This document shows, in pieces, positions 55,179 to 64,000 of a DNA stretch of 64,000 bases. The number at the start of each line of letters is the position of its first letter. Position 1 is the first letter of the stretch. The stretch spans positions 1-64,000 of the forward strand of contig NCGN01000001.1 in NCBI GenBank assembly GCA_002281575.1, given 5' to 3'. A program made the translations under genes and the position numbers. This DNA is from Sphingobacteriia bacterium 28-36-52. Its GTDB lineage: Bacteria; Bacteroidota; Bacteroidia; Chitinophagales; Chitinophagaceae. Under the pieces are notes generated by a model. It saw only the letters and a list, made by a program, of their open reading frames with translations, searched no databases and had not been told where the DNA came from.

Positions 55179-55195
55179 CACTCATAAAAGCTACT

Positions 55196-56302
55196 ATGCC
55201 TCAGTCTACTACATCTAGAAAACCCGCAGTATTAGTTCTTGCAGATGGACATGTTTTTCATGGCTTGTCTTTTGGTAAAATAGGTACTGCAACTGGTGAA
55301 ATTTGTTTTAATACCGGAATGACTGGATACCAAGAAGTATTCACCGACCCTAGTTATACTGGTCAGGTTCTTATTATGAATACCGTTCATATTGGAAACT
55401 ACGGAGTAAAAGAAACGGATGTTGAGAGTAGTTCGGTTAAAATTCACGGCTTGATTGCCAGAAATTTAGAGGAGCAATTTAGTAGACATCAAGCCAATCA
55501 AGACTTGAATGCTTACTTAGTTGATAATAATATTGTTGCTATTGATGGTATTGACACCAGGGCCTTGGTTGCACATATTAGAACGGAAGGTGCAATGAAC
55601 TGCATTATTTCTTCTGAAGAGGGGGTATCGGTTAATCAATTAAAAGAGCAACTGAAAGGGGTACCCAATATGGATGGTCAAGAATTAGCCAGTAGGGTTA
55701 GTACTGCTACCGAATATGAAATGGGCGACGCCAATTCTTCTGTAAAAGTGGCTGTATTAGACTTTGGTGTAAAACAACATATTCTACAATGTTTGGTTAG
55801 TAGAGGCGCCCATATTAGAGTGCACCCTGCTAAAACAACTTTAAGTAGGCTGAAGGAATTTAATCCAACTGGGTATTTTATTTCGAATGGCCCAGGTGAT
55901 CCTGCTGCAATGCCCTATGCAGTTACTACGGTTAAAGACATTTTAGCCGAGAAAAAACCTGTTTTCGGGATTTGTTTAGGTCATCAGTTATTGGCTTTGG
56001 CTAATGATATCCCAACCTTTAAAATGCACCATGGGCACAGAGGCTTAAATCACCCAGTAAAAAATATCATTACTGGTCAGTGCGAAATAACCACTCAAAA
56101 CCACGGTTTTGGTGTAGATCCAATTGCGGTGAAAAATCATCCCAATGTAGAAGTTACTCATGTTAATTTGAATGACGACTCCATTGAAGGTATAAGATTG
56201 AAAGATCGACCTGCTTTTAGTGTTCAATACCATCCAGAAAGTACTCCCGGTCCTCATGATAGCCGTTATTTATTTGATCGTTTTGTAGAAATGATGCAGT
56301 AA
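55196..56302 (+). CDS. carA: Carbamoyl phosphate synthase small subunit
   Basis: 368 residues. N-terminal half with FHGLSFGKIGTATGEICFNTGMTGYQEVFTDPSY; class I glutamine amidotransferase half with nucleophile Cys in FGICLGHQLLAL and the His-Glu pair in QYHPESTPGPHDS. It makes ammonia for carbamoyl phosphate, used for pyrimidines and arginine. The large subunit carB is not in the window. carA after rplQ is a common order in the phylum. Confidence 0.96.
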   Translation: MPQSTTSRKPAVLVLADGHVFHGLSFGKIGTATGEICFNTGMTGYQEVFTDPSYTGQVLIMNTVHIGNYGVKETDVESSSVKIHGLIARNLEEQFSRHQANQDLNAYLVDNNIVAIDGIDTRALVAHIRTEGAMNCIISSEEGVSVNQLKEQLKGVPNMDGQELASRVSTATEYEMGDANSSVKVAVLDFGVKQHILQCLVSRGAHIRVHPAKTTLSRLKEFNPTGYFISNGPGDPAAMPYAVTTVKDILAEKKPVFGICLGHQLLALANDIPTFKMHHGHRGLNHPVKNIITGQCEITTQNHGFGVDPIAVKNHPNVEVTHVNLNDDSIEGIRLKDRPAFSVQYHPESTPGPHDSRYLFDRFVEMMQ

Positions 56303-56311
56303 TTTCAATAA

Positions 56312-56740
56312 ATGAAAATAGCCATCATCAATGGACCTAATTTAAACCTGCTTGGTAAGCGGGAGCCGGATATTTATGGGAATCTATCTTTTGAATCTTT
56401 CTTCGAAGCACTTCAAACAAAATTTCCTACTATTCAGCTGGTTTATTTTCAATCTAATGTAGAAGGCGAATTGATTGATGCCCTTCAATTACACGGATTT
56501 GATGCCAATGGTATCATTATTAATCCTGGTGGGTATACGCATACCAGTGTTGCCATAGGAGATGCCATTGCATCCATACCAGCTAAAGTAATTGAAGTGC
56601 ATATCAGTAATATTCATGCTAGAGAAGATTTTAGAAAATTATCGCATGTTTCTGCAAAAGCTGTGGGCACTATAGCAGGATTAGGCTTATTGGGTTATTC
56701 CCTTGCAATTGAATGGTTTATTCAGCATAAATCTGCTTAA
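56312..56740 (+). CDS. aroQ: Type II 3-dehydroquinate dehydratase
   Basis: 142 residues. NGPNLNLLGKREPDIYGN with catalytic Arg and Tyr, NPGGYTHTSVAIGDAI, and EVHISNIHAREDFRKLSHVS with the catalytic His. It converts 3-dehydroquinate to 3-dehydroshikimate in the shikimate pathway and usually forms dodecamers. It starts ten bases after carA and is likely co-transcribed with it. Confidence 0.96.
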   Translation: MKIAIINGPNLNLLGKREPDIYGNLSFESFFEALQTKFPTIQLVYFQSNVEGELIDALQLHGFDANGIIINPGGYTHTSVAIGDAIASIPAKVIEVHISNIHAREDFRKLSHVSAKAVGTIAGLGLLGYSLAIEWFIQHKSA

Positions 56741-56794
56741 AAATACATCAATCAATTTTTACGTACTTTAGCCTTTAAAATTCCAGCTTCCCCC

Positions 56795-58342
56795 ATGCTG
56801 TTGGTAAAATCCTATACAAGACCAGTATTATTCCTATTAGGGTTTAATATTATTATCAAATTATTGTTGGCTCCGCTATTGGAGTTGGGCAATGATGAAG
56901 TGTATTACTGGACTTATTTACTTAGGCCCGATTGGAATTATTTTGATCACCCTCCTATGGTTGGCTGGTTAATGCGGATTTTTACATTGAATGGGTTTTG
57001 GGCTTCTGAAATGTCTTTACGTTTAGGTAGTATTGTAGCTTCTACCATATCAATTTGGTTCATATTTAAAATTGGCAAGCTTTTATCTAGTGAAAGAATG
57101 GGTTGGTATGCAGCCATTTTGTATTCGGCTTCTATTTATACTGGATTTATTGCTGGTTTCTTTATATTACCCGATTCTCCACAAATGCCTTTTTGGACTG
57201 GAGCTCTTTATATTATGGGGCATTTGATGTTGCGTAAATCAGATGAAAACAATTGGGGTATTTGGATTTTATTGGGTTTTGTAATTGGGTTGGCGGCACT
57301 TTGTAAAGTGCATGCTTTATTTCTTTGGGCTGGCTTTGGCTTATTTATTCTGCTTCAGAAAAGACAATGGTTAACCAATCCTAGATTGTATATTTCTACA
57401 TTCATTACTATTCTTTGTTTAGCACCTATTTTGTATTGGAATATACAATACGATTTTATCACTTACCGGTTTCACTCTGAAAGGGTAACCAATACAGGGG
57501 TTCAAATTGATTCTTTTGTTCAAGAAATTGTAGGAGAGTTTGCCTACCAAAATCCCATAGTTTTTATATTGGTTTGGATTGCTGTGATCTTATTTGCTAT
57601 GCGAAAATTCAGATTCAGACAAAATAGAATTGGCATTTGGTTATTGTGCATGAGTTTGCCCATGCTATTAATATTTTGGGGTATTGCTTTATTTAATCCC
57701 ACACTGCCTCATTGGTCGGGTCCTGCCTATATTCCACTTTATTTTTTAGTAGCAGCTTGGTTTGAACAAGGGAAGCCCATTTTTTTTCCATTCGTATTTA
57801 AAATGGCAATTGCCTTAGTGGCAACTGTTTTAATTGTTGCTGCAGTAGCAGTTAAATTTTCTCCTGTCAATTTTGGATCAAAGTCTCCTGAATCTTATGG
57901 AGAATACTGTCCTACATTAGACCTTTCTGGTTGGAAAAAATTGGGCGAAAATTTCAAAACGATGGTGGCTGAAGATATTGAAAACGGCGAAATGAAAGAG
58001 GGTGCAGTATTGCTTACCAATAAATGGTTCCCTGGAGGACATATAGAATTTTATGTTGCCAAACCAATGGGGATGCCTTTAATAGGAATTGGTGAATTAC
58101 AAGACCTACATCAATTTGCTTGGTTAAATAAAGAACGCAGTCCATTGCAATTAGGGCAAGATGCGTATGCAATTGTTCCTTCTAATTTACCTTTGAATGT
58201 AGCAGTTGCATATGGAGACTTTTTTAAAGCAATTGAAAAACCAGAAAAACTATTACAACAGCGGGGTGGGGGTGTTGTTAGATATTTTTATGTTTACAAA
58301 TTGAAAGATTGTAGAAAAATACCTGCGCCTTTAATTCACTAA
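56795..58342 (+). CDS. ArnT/GT39-like membrane glycosyltransferase
   Basis: 515 residues with about 11-12 membrane helices. Asp34-Glu35 (GNDEVYYW) and DHPP (51-54) are the catalytic acid motif and the first-loop signature of the dolichyl-phosphate-mannosyltransferase/ArnT superfamily. It transfers a sugar from a lipid carrier to a lipid or protein on the outer face of the inner membrane; donor and acceptor cannot be told. The stop overlaps the stop of the convergent tamB-like gene by four bases. Confidence 0.82.
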   Translation: MLLVKSYTRPVLFLLGFNIIIKLLLAPLLELGNDEVYYWTYLLRPDWNYFDHPPMVGWLMRIFTLNGFWASEMSLRLGSIVASTISIWFIFKIGKLLSSERMGWYAAILYSASIYTGFIAGFFILPDSPQMPFWTGALYIMGHLMLRKSDENNWGIWILLGFVIGLAALCKVHALFLWAGFGLFILLQKRQWLTNPRLYISTFITILCLAPILYWNIQYDFITYRFHSERVTNTGVQIDSFVQEIVGEFAYQNPIVFILVWIAVILFAMRKFRFRQNRIGIWLLCMSLPMLLIFWGIALFNPTLPHWSGPAYIPLYFLVAAWFEQGKPIFFPFVFKMAIALVATVLIVAAVAVKFSPVNFGSKSPESYGEYCPTLDLSGWKKLGENFKTMVAEDIENGEMKEGAVLLTNKWFPGGHIEFYVAKPMGMPLIGIGELQDLHQFAWLNKERSPLQLGQDAYAIVPSNLPLNVAVAYGDFFKAIEKPEKLLQQRGGGVVRYFYVYKLKDCRKIPAPLIH

Positions 58343-61300
58343 TTTTTTTGAATAGGAGTTTGAATAATGATTTCTTTTTCTTTATTACCCCAAAGCTTTT
58401 CGAAGTCTCTTCTATAAGAAATACTGGCACCTGTTCTGTTCCTTCTTCCAAAATTGGAGCCACTTATATCTAAGCTGTTTTTATTGAAAATAATGGCCCT
58501 TAATTTTCTGTCTTTGGTTAATATGATTTCAATGTTTAAGTCGGGCAACCATTGGAAATTACCATTTTGAACACTGGAACTTGCGCCTAAATTAAAGTCT
58601 AGGTCTCCGCCAAATGTGACTATTACATTGTTATTCAAAAAGCTTTTACCCAACTTAAAGTTTACCCTAGATCGGTCTAATACACTGCTATTTGATTGTA
58701 CATTTCCACCTGTAGTTCCAAAAATACTTGAACTATTGTATAAAGATGCCCCTAGGTCAAATCGCAAACTTCTATCGCCAGTTAGCTTGTACAATAACCC
58801 TGATAATGCTTTGTTAACTTCATTGGTTAAAACCTGAGATAAGGTATTTATACCCAATGAGCTGATATTATAAGGGTTACTGCCACTTCTATTACTGAAT
58901 TCTCCTGGAGGAGCAAATGTTCCAAACACAATTAAGAATGAAACTTGTTTTAATATTTCGTTTTCGTCTCTTTGTATTCTGTTTAAGAATGCGGCAAATT
59001 CATTGTCATTTTTTACTGGACTTCCTTGAGGAAAATCTAGTCTAAAACTAATATCGGGTTTACTTAGTTGGTTTCTTAATTCTGCTATAACATATACATC
59101 CCCTCTATAGCCCTTTACTGAGCCACTAAATATATTGTTCCCAATTAAATCGGAAAGAGAAATTCGTTCTGCAGTGTATTGTGCGTCTATACTCATTACT
59201 GCCTTAAATGGATCCCCATTCCATTCTATGAAATTATTTGAATTAGGTAATAACTCGAATGGTTTTTTTAATAAAGATTGGAAATTGAAATCGTAGTTAC
59301 CCCTTTCTATATTATACCTGCCTTTGATGCTTAATGGTTCAACTGTTCCTGCTTTTATTATTAATCTTCCATTGCCTTCTGCCTTAATGATATCCCCGTT
59401 TATTTCGTCTAGTATAACATCTATCTGTACTTTATTATTGGCTGTAACATCAAGGTCTACTGTTAAATTGAAATTACTTTTTTTACTTGACTCTTGTAAT
59501 TCGGTTCCATAGGTTTTAAAAACAATAAAGTCGGCAAAACCGCTTTCTTTACTTTGCTTATTCGGGATGGTGATATGCGAACTATCATTGGCTTCAGCTA
59601 CAATATTCATTCTGCAGTCGTATTCAGGTCCTTTAAAACTGAGTGTGGCTTTACCTATTGCTTTCCCATAAAATTGTTCATTGTCTTTGGCTTTGGTATC
59701 TATCATCAACAATTTTTCTGTTCTAAGGTCAAAATCAAATGCCATATTCTTGAAACCTTTTTCTAGTAGTTTCCCAGTTACAGTGCCAGTATTTCCGTAC
59801 ATGTCTTTAATGGTGAGCCTTCCAAAGTCTATGCCATCTTCTCTAAATTTGAGTTCTGCTGAATCAATGGTATATTCTACTTGGGTAAACTCTACCTTAA
59901 GCTTTGCATTGCGTAAACTAATGTCTCCTAAAAGTTGAGGGGCGTTTAAGTCTCCACTAATACTTAAATTACCTTTTGCCAATCCATCTAAATTGCTAAA
60001 CAGTCCGGTTAGTAAACTCTCTATTATATCAATTTTTGTTTCATTCAATTGAATATTGGTATTGAATGAATTTCCTGTACTGTCTTTTACATTGTATGAT
60101 CCATTGGCAACTAAATCATAGTTTTTATTGGGTGAATTAATTTTAAATGGAATTAATCCTGTTTTGCTGTTGTAGCCAGCATCAATATTGACTACTCCAA
60201 TAGAATCTTGTTCATAACTAAATTCTGTTGCTTGTAATGTTGCTTTTGCAGAAAAGTCTCCTAAGAATTCTGTAAGTGTAATTTCTCCACTTACAACACC
60301 TTCCAAGGTTTCCTTTTTCATGAAGAGGGAAGTGATATCGCCGAGTACAATATTTTTTAATTTAACCAATAGGTTGCTGGTATTTCCACCATCTTCTTCT
60401 TCCGTTTCAATTTTAATTTCTTGGAAACCACCTTGAGAAAACTGAACATTATTAGCGCTTAATAAATGTTTTCGAATGATCAATTCCCCTTTTTCTTCAA
60501 TTGTCCAACGTTTATCGTTTAATACAAAACTAGATGGCCTGAACATAATTCTAACCCCATCTTCTAGGGTATAAACATCTGCTAAAAGAGAAGCATCATC
60601 TAAAGTGCTATTTGCTTTGGTATTGATAGAAACAATGGAGTGATCATTTGCTGAAGTAATATTAATGACCGAATTCGGTAAGTTTAAACTGTCTCCAATT
60701 TCAATATTTTTAATATTAGTTGTTACACTTAAGGAGTCAAAATTTCCTTTGCCCTCTAATTGAAATCCGGTAGTTGCATATTGATCATATTTGCCATAAG
60801 GCACATAAGCATTTACCCCTAGAGCAATATTTTTAGTATCAATAGACCCATTTATATTAACATCATTGAATCCACTTATTTTATTGGTGAAAATTTTAAA
60901 ATAGGGTTCTATATAAAAACTGTTAAAAGTAAAATTGAACTGCTGATTTTTTGGGGTCGTTTTTGGAGACTTTATGTAAGCAGGGTAGTAGTTGTGCAAA
61001 AACGCTTCAAAGCTTGAGGGTAATTCTGCTATATTGAATTTGCCAATAATACTAGCATTAAAATCGTTACTCCCTACATGTAGAGTTTTTATAGAATCCG
61101 TATAGCTAGAAGTTAAATTTAAAGAGTCAAACTGTATGCTGGTGTTTGGATTTTGAATACTTGCATTTAATAATTTAGCAGAACCTATAAATTGGTCTAT
61201 ATTTTTTCCGGTAAAGTTTACGTCTAATAAGCCAGCTACTTTTATTTCATTTTTAATGAGATTTAGTGCAAATAAATCTGCTTTTGAAAGATCACCTACA

Positions 61301-63105
61301 ATATTAAACAAGGGGAGCTCTTTACTAAAATCAACTTCCACATTGCTCGTAAATCCTAAATTGGGATCATCAATTTCTAATTCACCATTAAATGATTTTT
61401 TCTGAATGGTGCCATTTGCAATGATATTGGTATAAGTGTAATTATTGAAATTGACTGAATGAACCGTGCCGTCAAATGTTGTTTTTAATTTATCAATATT
61501 GAAACTACTTCCTGTTAATTTTCCGCTGAAGTTAATTAGCCCTAAAGAATCAATTTTCAAAAACTTCCCTAGGTTAAAACGTTTAGTACTTATGAAGCCA
61601 TCAAATGAAGGTTCTCCTACTGATGGTAAATTCAAACTAATATTGGTTTGTACTCCTCCCAATTTTGTGGAGAATACGCCAGCTGTATTAAAGTTCTGAA
61701 TGGTGCCGCTGAAATTACCTCTGTAAATAATATTGCCCAGCGCACTTAAATTTGGATTGGTAATGCCCTTTAGTTCAGGAATAAATATCCCCAAATCGTA
61801 GGCATTGGTTAAAAGTGTGCCATTACTTAGTTTAATTTGGGTAGTATTAATTTCTGGCAATCCTTTCATCATTAGAGTACCTGTTAATTGGGTGCTTGCT
61901 CCAATGTTTGCATTAAGCGCGGTAACATTAAATGCTGCTACAACTCCCTCAAAATTTCCTCCTATATCAATACGTTTATTCCAATTTTTTAATTCTGGGG
62001 CAAAATAAGCGATATCATCGCTATGTATGGTTGCTTTATTAAACTTTGCAACCATGGTTACTTTATTAATGTAGTCTGCAAAATCCTTATTAAAATCTTT
62101 ATACCGCATTGCATAATAGTTCCCCAATTTGCTTTTATTTGTTTGCAAATCGAGATTGCGGAATTCCATTATTTGTGGGGTAAACTTAATATCTGCAGCT
62201 AATTTTCTTAATTCAAAACCACTTCTGTCTTTTACCCTAATTTTTGCTTTTGCAGAAATAGTGTCTTTATTCATTTCGAGCGAACTAAGTGTTCCATTCA
62301 AATTGAACAATTCAATATGTGCTTCATCAAACCCTTTTTTAGCCTTGTTAGCATTGCCCTCAATAAATAATGAGCCATTGTTAATTTGAATGTTTTTTAC
62401 CTTGATGCCGATGCCGCCTGGATTAAAATATAATTCTTTGCCATCATAATAAGGAGTGATTTTTTTAAGTTTGGGGGGTCTTAAACCTTCTAAGTTCTGT
62501 AGTATGACCTTTGGCTCTGTTAGGGTAATATCATTTATATGGTATAGATTTTTTACAAAATCAATTTTTTCCGCATCAACTTCTAATGCCCCCACATTAA
62601 ATGTATTTTGAGTGCCAACCCATAAATCATTTTGAAAAAAATGAACGTTTTTAAGATTGATTTTTTTCAAGTTCAAGTTGACCCCATTTTTCTTCTTCTT
62701 AGTAGAGTTGGGAGAGCTAAAATAATCAGCTATAAACTGGTAGTTCCAGATAGAGTCTTTTCTCTGTAATTTAACTACTGCATTTTCTAAGCCAATAAAC
62801 TTTAATTCAGCCTTGTCTTTTAAGAAAAACCAATCGGTGATATTTAATTTTAAACTACCCGCATACAATAGCGTATCTTTTTGTTGGTCTCTAATTAAAG
62901 TGCCATCCATGCTTACTTTACTGAATAGAGAAATGCTGACTTTATTAATGCGAATTTCTACACCTAAGGAATTGCTCAGCTTCCCAGTTGCATACTTAAC
63001 CAATGCATTTTGTACTACATCTGTTTGTATAGCTAGATACAATAGAATTAGTACCGTTAATAGGATCAATATAAATTTCCTGAATATGATTAAAAATTTA
63101 CGCAG
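58339..63105 (-). CDS. TamB-like translocation/assembly module protein (start uncertain)
   Basis: About 1588 residues if started at a CTG (63105); the usual start codon set gives a TTG at 63069, which cuts off the basic segment RKFLIIFRK before the membrane helix. No in-frame ATG exists between this region and the upstream stop. N-terminal membrane anchor, then a very long repeated-strand domain of AsmA/TamB type (beta-taco-like), ending with the conserved TamB C-terminal region containing GDVYVIAELRNQLSKPDISFRLDFPQGSP and FGTFAPPGEFSN. It links inner and outer membranes for barrel assembly or lipid transport. Identity is strong, exact start is not. Confidence 0.8.
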   Translation of the reverse strand: MRKFLIIFRKFILILLTVLILLYLAIQTDVVQNALVKYATGKLSNSLGVEIRINKVSISLFSKVSMDGTLIRDQQKDTLLYAGSLKLNITDWFFLKDKAELKFIGLENAVVKLQRKDSIWNYQFIADYFSSPNSTKKKKNGVNLNLKKINLKNVHFFQNDLWVGTQNTFNVGALEVDAEKIDFVKNLYHINDITLTEPKVILQNLEGLRPPKLKKITPYYDGKELYFNPGGIGIKVKNIQINNGSLFIEGNANKAKKGFDEAHIELFNLNGTLSSLEMNKDTISAKAKIRVKDRSGFELRKLAADIKFTPQIMEFRNLDLQTNKSKLGNYYAMRYKDFNKDFADYINKVTMVAKFNKATIHSDDIAYFAPELKNWNKRIDIGGNFEGVVAAFNVTALNANIGASTQLTGTLMMKGLPEINTTQIKLSNGTLLTNAYDLGIFIPELKGITNPNLSALGNIIYRGNFSGTIQNFNTAGVFSTKLGGVQTNISLNLPSVGEPSFDGFISTKRFNLGKFLKIDSLGLINFSGKLTGSSFNIDKLKTTFDGTVHSVNFNNYTYTNIIANGTIQKKSFNGELEIDDPNLGFTSNVEVDFSKELPLFNIVGDLSKADLFALNLIKNEIKVAGLLDVNFTGKNIDQFIGSAKLLNASIQNPNTSIQFDSLNLTSSYTDSIKTLHVGSNDFNASIIGKFNIAELPSSFEAFLHNYYPAYIKSPKTTPKNQQFNFTFNSFYIEPYFKIFTNKISGFNDVNINGSIDTKNIALGVNAYVPYGKYDQYATTGFQLEGKGNFDSLSVTTNIKNIEIGDSLNLPNSVINITSANDHSIVSINTKANSTLDDASLLADVYTLEDGVRIMFRPSSFVLNDKRWTIEEKGELIIRKHLLSANNVQFSQGGFQEIKIETEEEDGGNTSNLLVKLKNIVLGDITSLFMKKETLEGVVSGEITLTEFLGDFSAKATLQATEFSYEQDSIGVVNIDAGYNSKTGLIPFKINSPNKNYDLVANGSYNVKDSTGNSFNTNIQLNETKIDIIESLLTGLFSNLDGLAKGNLSISGDLNAPQLLGDISLRNAKLKVEFTQVEYTIDSAELKFREDGIDFGRLTIKDMYGNTGTVTGKLLEKGFKNMAFDFDLRTEKLLMIDTKAKDNEQFYGKAIGKATLSFKGPEYDCRMNIVAEANDSSHITIPNKQSKESGFADFIVFKTYGTELQESSKKSNFNLTVDLDVTANNKVQIDVILDEINGDIIKAEGNGRLIIKAGTVEPLSIKGRYNIERGNYDFNFQSLLKKPFELLPNSNNFIEWNGDPFKAVMSIDAQYTAERISLSDLIGNNIFSGSVKGYRGDVYVIAELRNQLSKPDISFRLDFPQGSPVKNDNEFAAFLNRIQRDENEILKQVSFLIVFGTFAPPGEFSNRSGSNPYNISSLGINTLSQVLTNEVNKALSGLLYKLTGDRSLRFDLGASLYNSSSIFGTTGGNVQSNSSVLDRSRVNFKLGKSFLNNNVIVTFGGDLDFNLGASSSVQNGNFQWLPDLNIEIILTKDRKLRAIIFNKNSLDISGSNFGRRNRTGASISYRRDFEKLWGNKEKEIIIQTPIQKN

Positions 63106-63160
63106 GGCTGAGCATTTTACTTTTTACTAATCAGGTTAATAAAGCAATTTAAATACCAAA

Positions 63161-64000
63161 CTAATAAGCAGGGTTTACGCCTGTATAATTAGAAGGGGAA
63201 ATGGCTTTTAATTCTTTTTTGAGTGCAGGGCTAATTTTTAATGAATTGATAAATTGATGAATGGCCGCTTTATCAATTTTTTGTTTGCCCCTTGTTAAGT
63301 CTTTTAAAGCCTCGTATGGATTGGGATAGTTTTCTCTTCTTAAAATGGTTTGAATGGCTTCAGCAACAACAGGCCAATTGTTTTCTAAATCTGCTTTAAT
63401 AGCTTGCTCATTTAATATAAGCTTTGATAATCCTTTTTCTAAGGATTGAATAGCTATACTAATATGGCCCATTGGAACACCCATATTTCTTAATACAGTA
63501 GAGTCGGTTAAATCTCGCTGCAATCTACTAATCGGTAATTTGCCACTTAAGTGCTCTAGCAATGCATTGGCAATACCTAAATTGCCTTCTGCATTTTCAA
63601 AATCAATTGGATTTACTTTATGTGGCATGGCCGATGATCCAATTTCTCCTTTTTTGGTTTGTTGTTTAAAATAATCCATACTAATATAGGTCCAAATATC
63701 TCTGCATAAGTCTATCAAAATATTATTGATTCTTTTTAATGCATCAAAATGAGCAGCTAATGAATCATAGTGCTCAATTTGTGTAGTAAACTGCATTCGT
63801 TGTAACCCCAATACTTCCTCCACAAATTTGTTTCCAAGTAATACCCAGTTTTTCTTTGGGAATGCAATATGGTGGGCATTGAAATTGCCTGTTGCTCCCC
63901 CAAATTTTGCGGCATAAGGGATGCTGCTAAATAATTCAATTTGGTTGTGTATGCGTTCTACATACACCATAAACTCTTTGCCTAGTTTAGTTGGTGAAGC
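63161..64000 (-). CDS. purB: Adenylosuccinate lyase, C-terminal part (5' end outside window)
   Basis: At least 280 residues; the frame stays open to the window edge, so the real start lies beyond 64000. The signature SSAMPHKVNPIDFENAEGN is the fumarase-superfamily flexible loop, with the catalytic Ser just before MPHKVNP. ELFSSIPYAAKFGGATGNFNAHH matches the PurB group. It acts twice in purine synthesis, removing fumarate. It runs on the same strand as the TamB-like gene, 55 bp upstream of it, and the two may share an mRNA. Confidence 0.95.
   Translation of the reverse strand, partial: ASPTKLGKEFMVYVERIHNQIELFSSIPYAAKFGGATGNFNAHHIAFPKKNWVLLGNKFVEEVLGLQRMQFTTQIEHYDSLAAHFDALKRINNILIDLCRDIWTYISMDYFKQQTKKGEIGSSAMPHKVNPIDFENAEGNLGIANALLEHLSGKLPISRLQRDLTDSTVLRNMGVPMGHISIAIQSLEKGLSKLILNEQAIKADLENNWPVVAEAIQTILRRENYPNPYEALKDLTRGKQKIDKAAIHQFINSLKISPALKKELKAISPSNYTGVNPAY

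Noticed and set aside
1..64000. CRISPR arrays, insertion sequences or prophage
   Set aside because: No regular direct-repeat array with spacers, no transposase or phage structural genes were seen. The HTH gene at 12444 has no phage neighbours.

Overview
The window is chromosomal DNA from a member of the Bacteroidetes, most likely Chitinophagaceae; the family is an inference, the phylum is well supported. Evidence: many starts are preceded by the Bacteroidetes -7 promoter box TAnnTTTG, once with TTTG exactly 19 bases upstream (def); Shine-Dalgarno sites are mostly absent; there are Oar-like TonB receptors with N-terminal carboxypeptidase-like domains, secreted proteins found mainly in this phylum, a zinc-site-free L36, and the order infA-rpmJ-rpsM-rpsK-rpsD-rpoA-rplQ-carA. 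Most of the window is ordinary core genome. I see no insertion sequence, prophage or CRISPR array.

Regions. 1-1.7 kb: accessory-looking segment with a CD-NTase-like nucleotidyltransferase, the first codons of a co-directional gene running off the edge, and a strongly palindromic block touching the 3' end of tRNA-Leu(CAA). 1.7-24.3 kb: housekeeping genes in short mixed-strand units (hscB, a lysine-forming saccharopine dehydrogenase-like enzyme, mutS, M28 peptidase, SpoU methyltransferase, UbiA prenyltransferase, ruvX, def, an HTH regulator, gcvP, a Cys-cluster protein, MFS exporter, deoxynucleoside kinase, folK, sppA, ABC-2 permease, SRPBCC protein, queG, serine hydrolase). 24.3-33.7 kb: clpB, a DUF4382 lipoprotein, a saccharopine-dehydrogenase-like reductase, a Tet-type MFS pump, a secreted lipoprotein, and an ECF sigma factor translationally coupled to a membrane protein with a duplicated N-terminal motif and a predicted C-terminal beta-barrel. 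33.8-36.9 kb: a YbdK-type carboxylate-amine ligase plus ATP-grasp operon diverging from an esterase. 36.9-43.6 kb: two tandem Oar-like TonB receptors. 43.6-51.1 kb: ribBA, a tail-fibre-like secreted protein, phoH, rpe, a TolB-like propeller protein, a small membrane protein and homogentisate dioxygenase. 51.2-55.1 kb: translation operon. 55.2-64 kb: carA, aroQ, a GT39/ArnT-like glycosyltransferase, a large TamB-like protein and the C-terminal part of purB.

The best candidates for something new are the CD-NTase segment beside tRNA-Leu (a possible CBASS-type defence locus cut by the window edge), the cloverleaf-like palindrome between it and the tRNA, the two-ligase plus esterase cluster with three 19-bp-spaced repeats in its divergent promoter, and the sigma factor/duplicated-motif/beta-barrel pair. 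Functions are assigned from motifs read by eye; no database search or structure prediction was run.
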